This document shows, piece by piece, positions 49,299 through 49,918 of a DNA stretch of 49,918 nt. The first letter of the stretch is position 1. Each line of letters begins with the position of its first letter. Origin of the DNA: JBBRCX01 sp038204465 (GTDB lineage: Bacteria > Planctomycetota > Phycisphaerae > Tepidisphaerales > Tepidisphaeraceae); the NCBI GenBank assembly GCA_038204465.1, contig JBBRCX010000020.1, positions 1 to 49,918 of the forward strand. The letters run 5' to 3'. Under the pieces are notes generated by a model. That model worked only from the letters and a program-made list of their open reading frames with translations. It was not told the origin of the DNA and ran no database searches. The position numbers and the translations under genes are program-made.

Positions 49299-49918
49299 AT
49301 GTTTAACGCTCTGACTGACACCCAGATCCGCCCCGGCGCGGACGGCGGGCGGCATCTCGCGCTGGCCCTGAAGAAGCATCAGCACCAGGTTTCCCTGGGG
49401 CTGATGGGTTCCATCGCCGAGTGGAGCAAATACGCCGATGAGATCCGCGGCTACGCCGACGACCCGACGGACTTCCTTAAGCGCGAGATCCACGCATTCA
49501 TCGACTATCTCGCGCTCTATTTCCGCAGCGGCGATTCGACTTACCGCAACCTCTACATCGGTGAGAAGCTCAAGCAACTCTACGAGCCGGACCAAACCCC
49601 GGAACAGCAGCAGGACCGCAAGGGCGCGGTAACGCAAACCGACGAAAACGCCTTGCTCCGGGTCTTGAAAGGAAAGGTGAGCGGCGCTGAGCTGGCGCTA
49701 TTCGAGCGCGAGCTGAAGGAGATCCATTCCGTCATCACCACGCAGGGGCGCCACACGCTCAACGCCCTGCTCATCGGCGACTGCGTCTTCCTCGACATTA
49801 TCTCGTTTCTCACGGCCGGTTGTCTCGAGGATGGAATCACGCTCAATCCCACCTTCCTCACCACCAAGAACCCCGCGGAGCTTCGCAGCTCCCTCCGCGG
49901 CATGGCCGATCGCAAGTT
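49299..49918 (+). CDS. Protein of unknown function, cut by right window edge
   Basis: The frame starts at ATG 49299 and is open to the end of the window, 206 codons, so the 3' end is missing. The visible part is helical with no signal peptide or membrane segment (QVSLGLMGSIAEWSKYADEI, REIHAFIDYLALYFRSGD, YRNLYIGEKLKQLYEP, ELALFERELKEIHSVI). It resembles the globular or helical N-terminal sensor domains that precede STAS, kinase or GGDEF output domains, but no output domain is visible, so this is only a guess. Upstream is a 75-base stretch that may be a 5' leader following a TATACT box (49218-49223). Confidence 0.6.
   Translation, partial: MFNALTDTQIRPGADGGRHLALALKKHQHQVSLGLMGSIAEWSKYADEIRGYADDPTDFLKREIHAFIDYLALYFRSGDSTYRNLYIGEKLKQLYEPDQTPEQQQDRKGAVTQTDENALLRVLKGKVSGAELALFERELKEIHSVITTQGRHTLNALLIGDCVFLDIISFLTAGCLEDGITLNPTFLTTKNPAELRSSLRGMADRK

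Overview
The window looks like chromosomal DNA from a GC-rich member of the Planctomycetota, most like the Phycisphaerae. This is inferred from gene content: PEP-CTERM exported proteins, a SpoIVB/S55-domain protein, many sugar-processing families typical of these bacteria (RraA-like, DegT/DnrJ aminotransferases, amidohydrolases, GH43/GH32-like propellers, a parallel beta-helix protein), an ISKra4-type insertion sequence and short intergenic GC hairpins. No 16S rRNA or other decisive marker is present.

Layout. (1) 1-5565 is the end of an integrated element: a tape-measure-like gene cut by the window edge, a ParB-like remnant with large inverted repeats, three small minus-strand genes, an XRE repressor with a clear operator, and a tyrosine integrase whose reading frame runs into tRNA-Leu(TAA). 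(2) 5500-10730 has an RraA-like gene coupled to a possible small membrane protein, then two tandem glycosidase-like propeller genes, the first fused to a PQQ-type propeller. (3) 10778-17076 is an arsenosugar-type cluster: ArsS radical SAM protein, two linked glycosyltransferases, a sterol-desaturase-family oxygenase, a mercuric-reductase-like flavoprotein and a divergent phosphodiesterase. (4) 17143-24586 holds RNase III, a complete IS with target duplication, an S55-domain protein, a secreted propeller protein and ribosomal protein L34. (5) 24631-43208 is the most unusual part: a beta-helix gene; a three-gene plus-strand operon with ATGA overlaps (amidohydrolase, M55 aminopeptidase, DegT aminotransferase); and, converging on it, a ten-gene minus-strand operon that begins with a LacI regulator and contains two more DegT enzymes, a nitrilase, a NodB deacetylase, an alpha/alpha-toroid lyase-like protein, an enolase-superfamily enzyme, a Gfo/Idh dehydrogenase, a cysteine hydrolase and a double amidohydrolase. 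(6) 43259-49918 carries a GmhA-like isomerase, a DNA glycosylase, two PEP-CTERM paralogues around tRNA-Gln(CTG), a DUF2007 zinc-ribbon protein, dihydroorotate dehydrogenase, a monooxygenase-fold protein and a gene cut by the right edge.

How the genes may work together. The LacI-led operon and its facing operon share a terminator hairpin and a theme of amino-sugar or amide chemistry. They encode no visible transporter and none of the carbohydrate-active proteins has a signal peptide, so a cytoplasmic pathway for a modified amino sugar or a C-N bonded compound is a reasonable inference; its substrate cannot be read from sequence. Functions are assigned by motif recognition only, with no database search.
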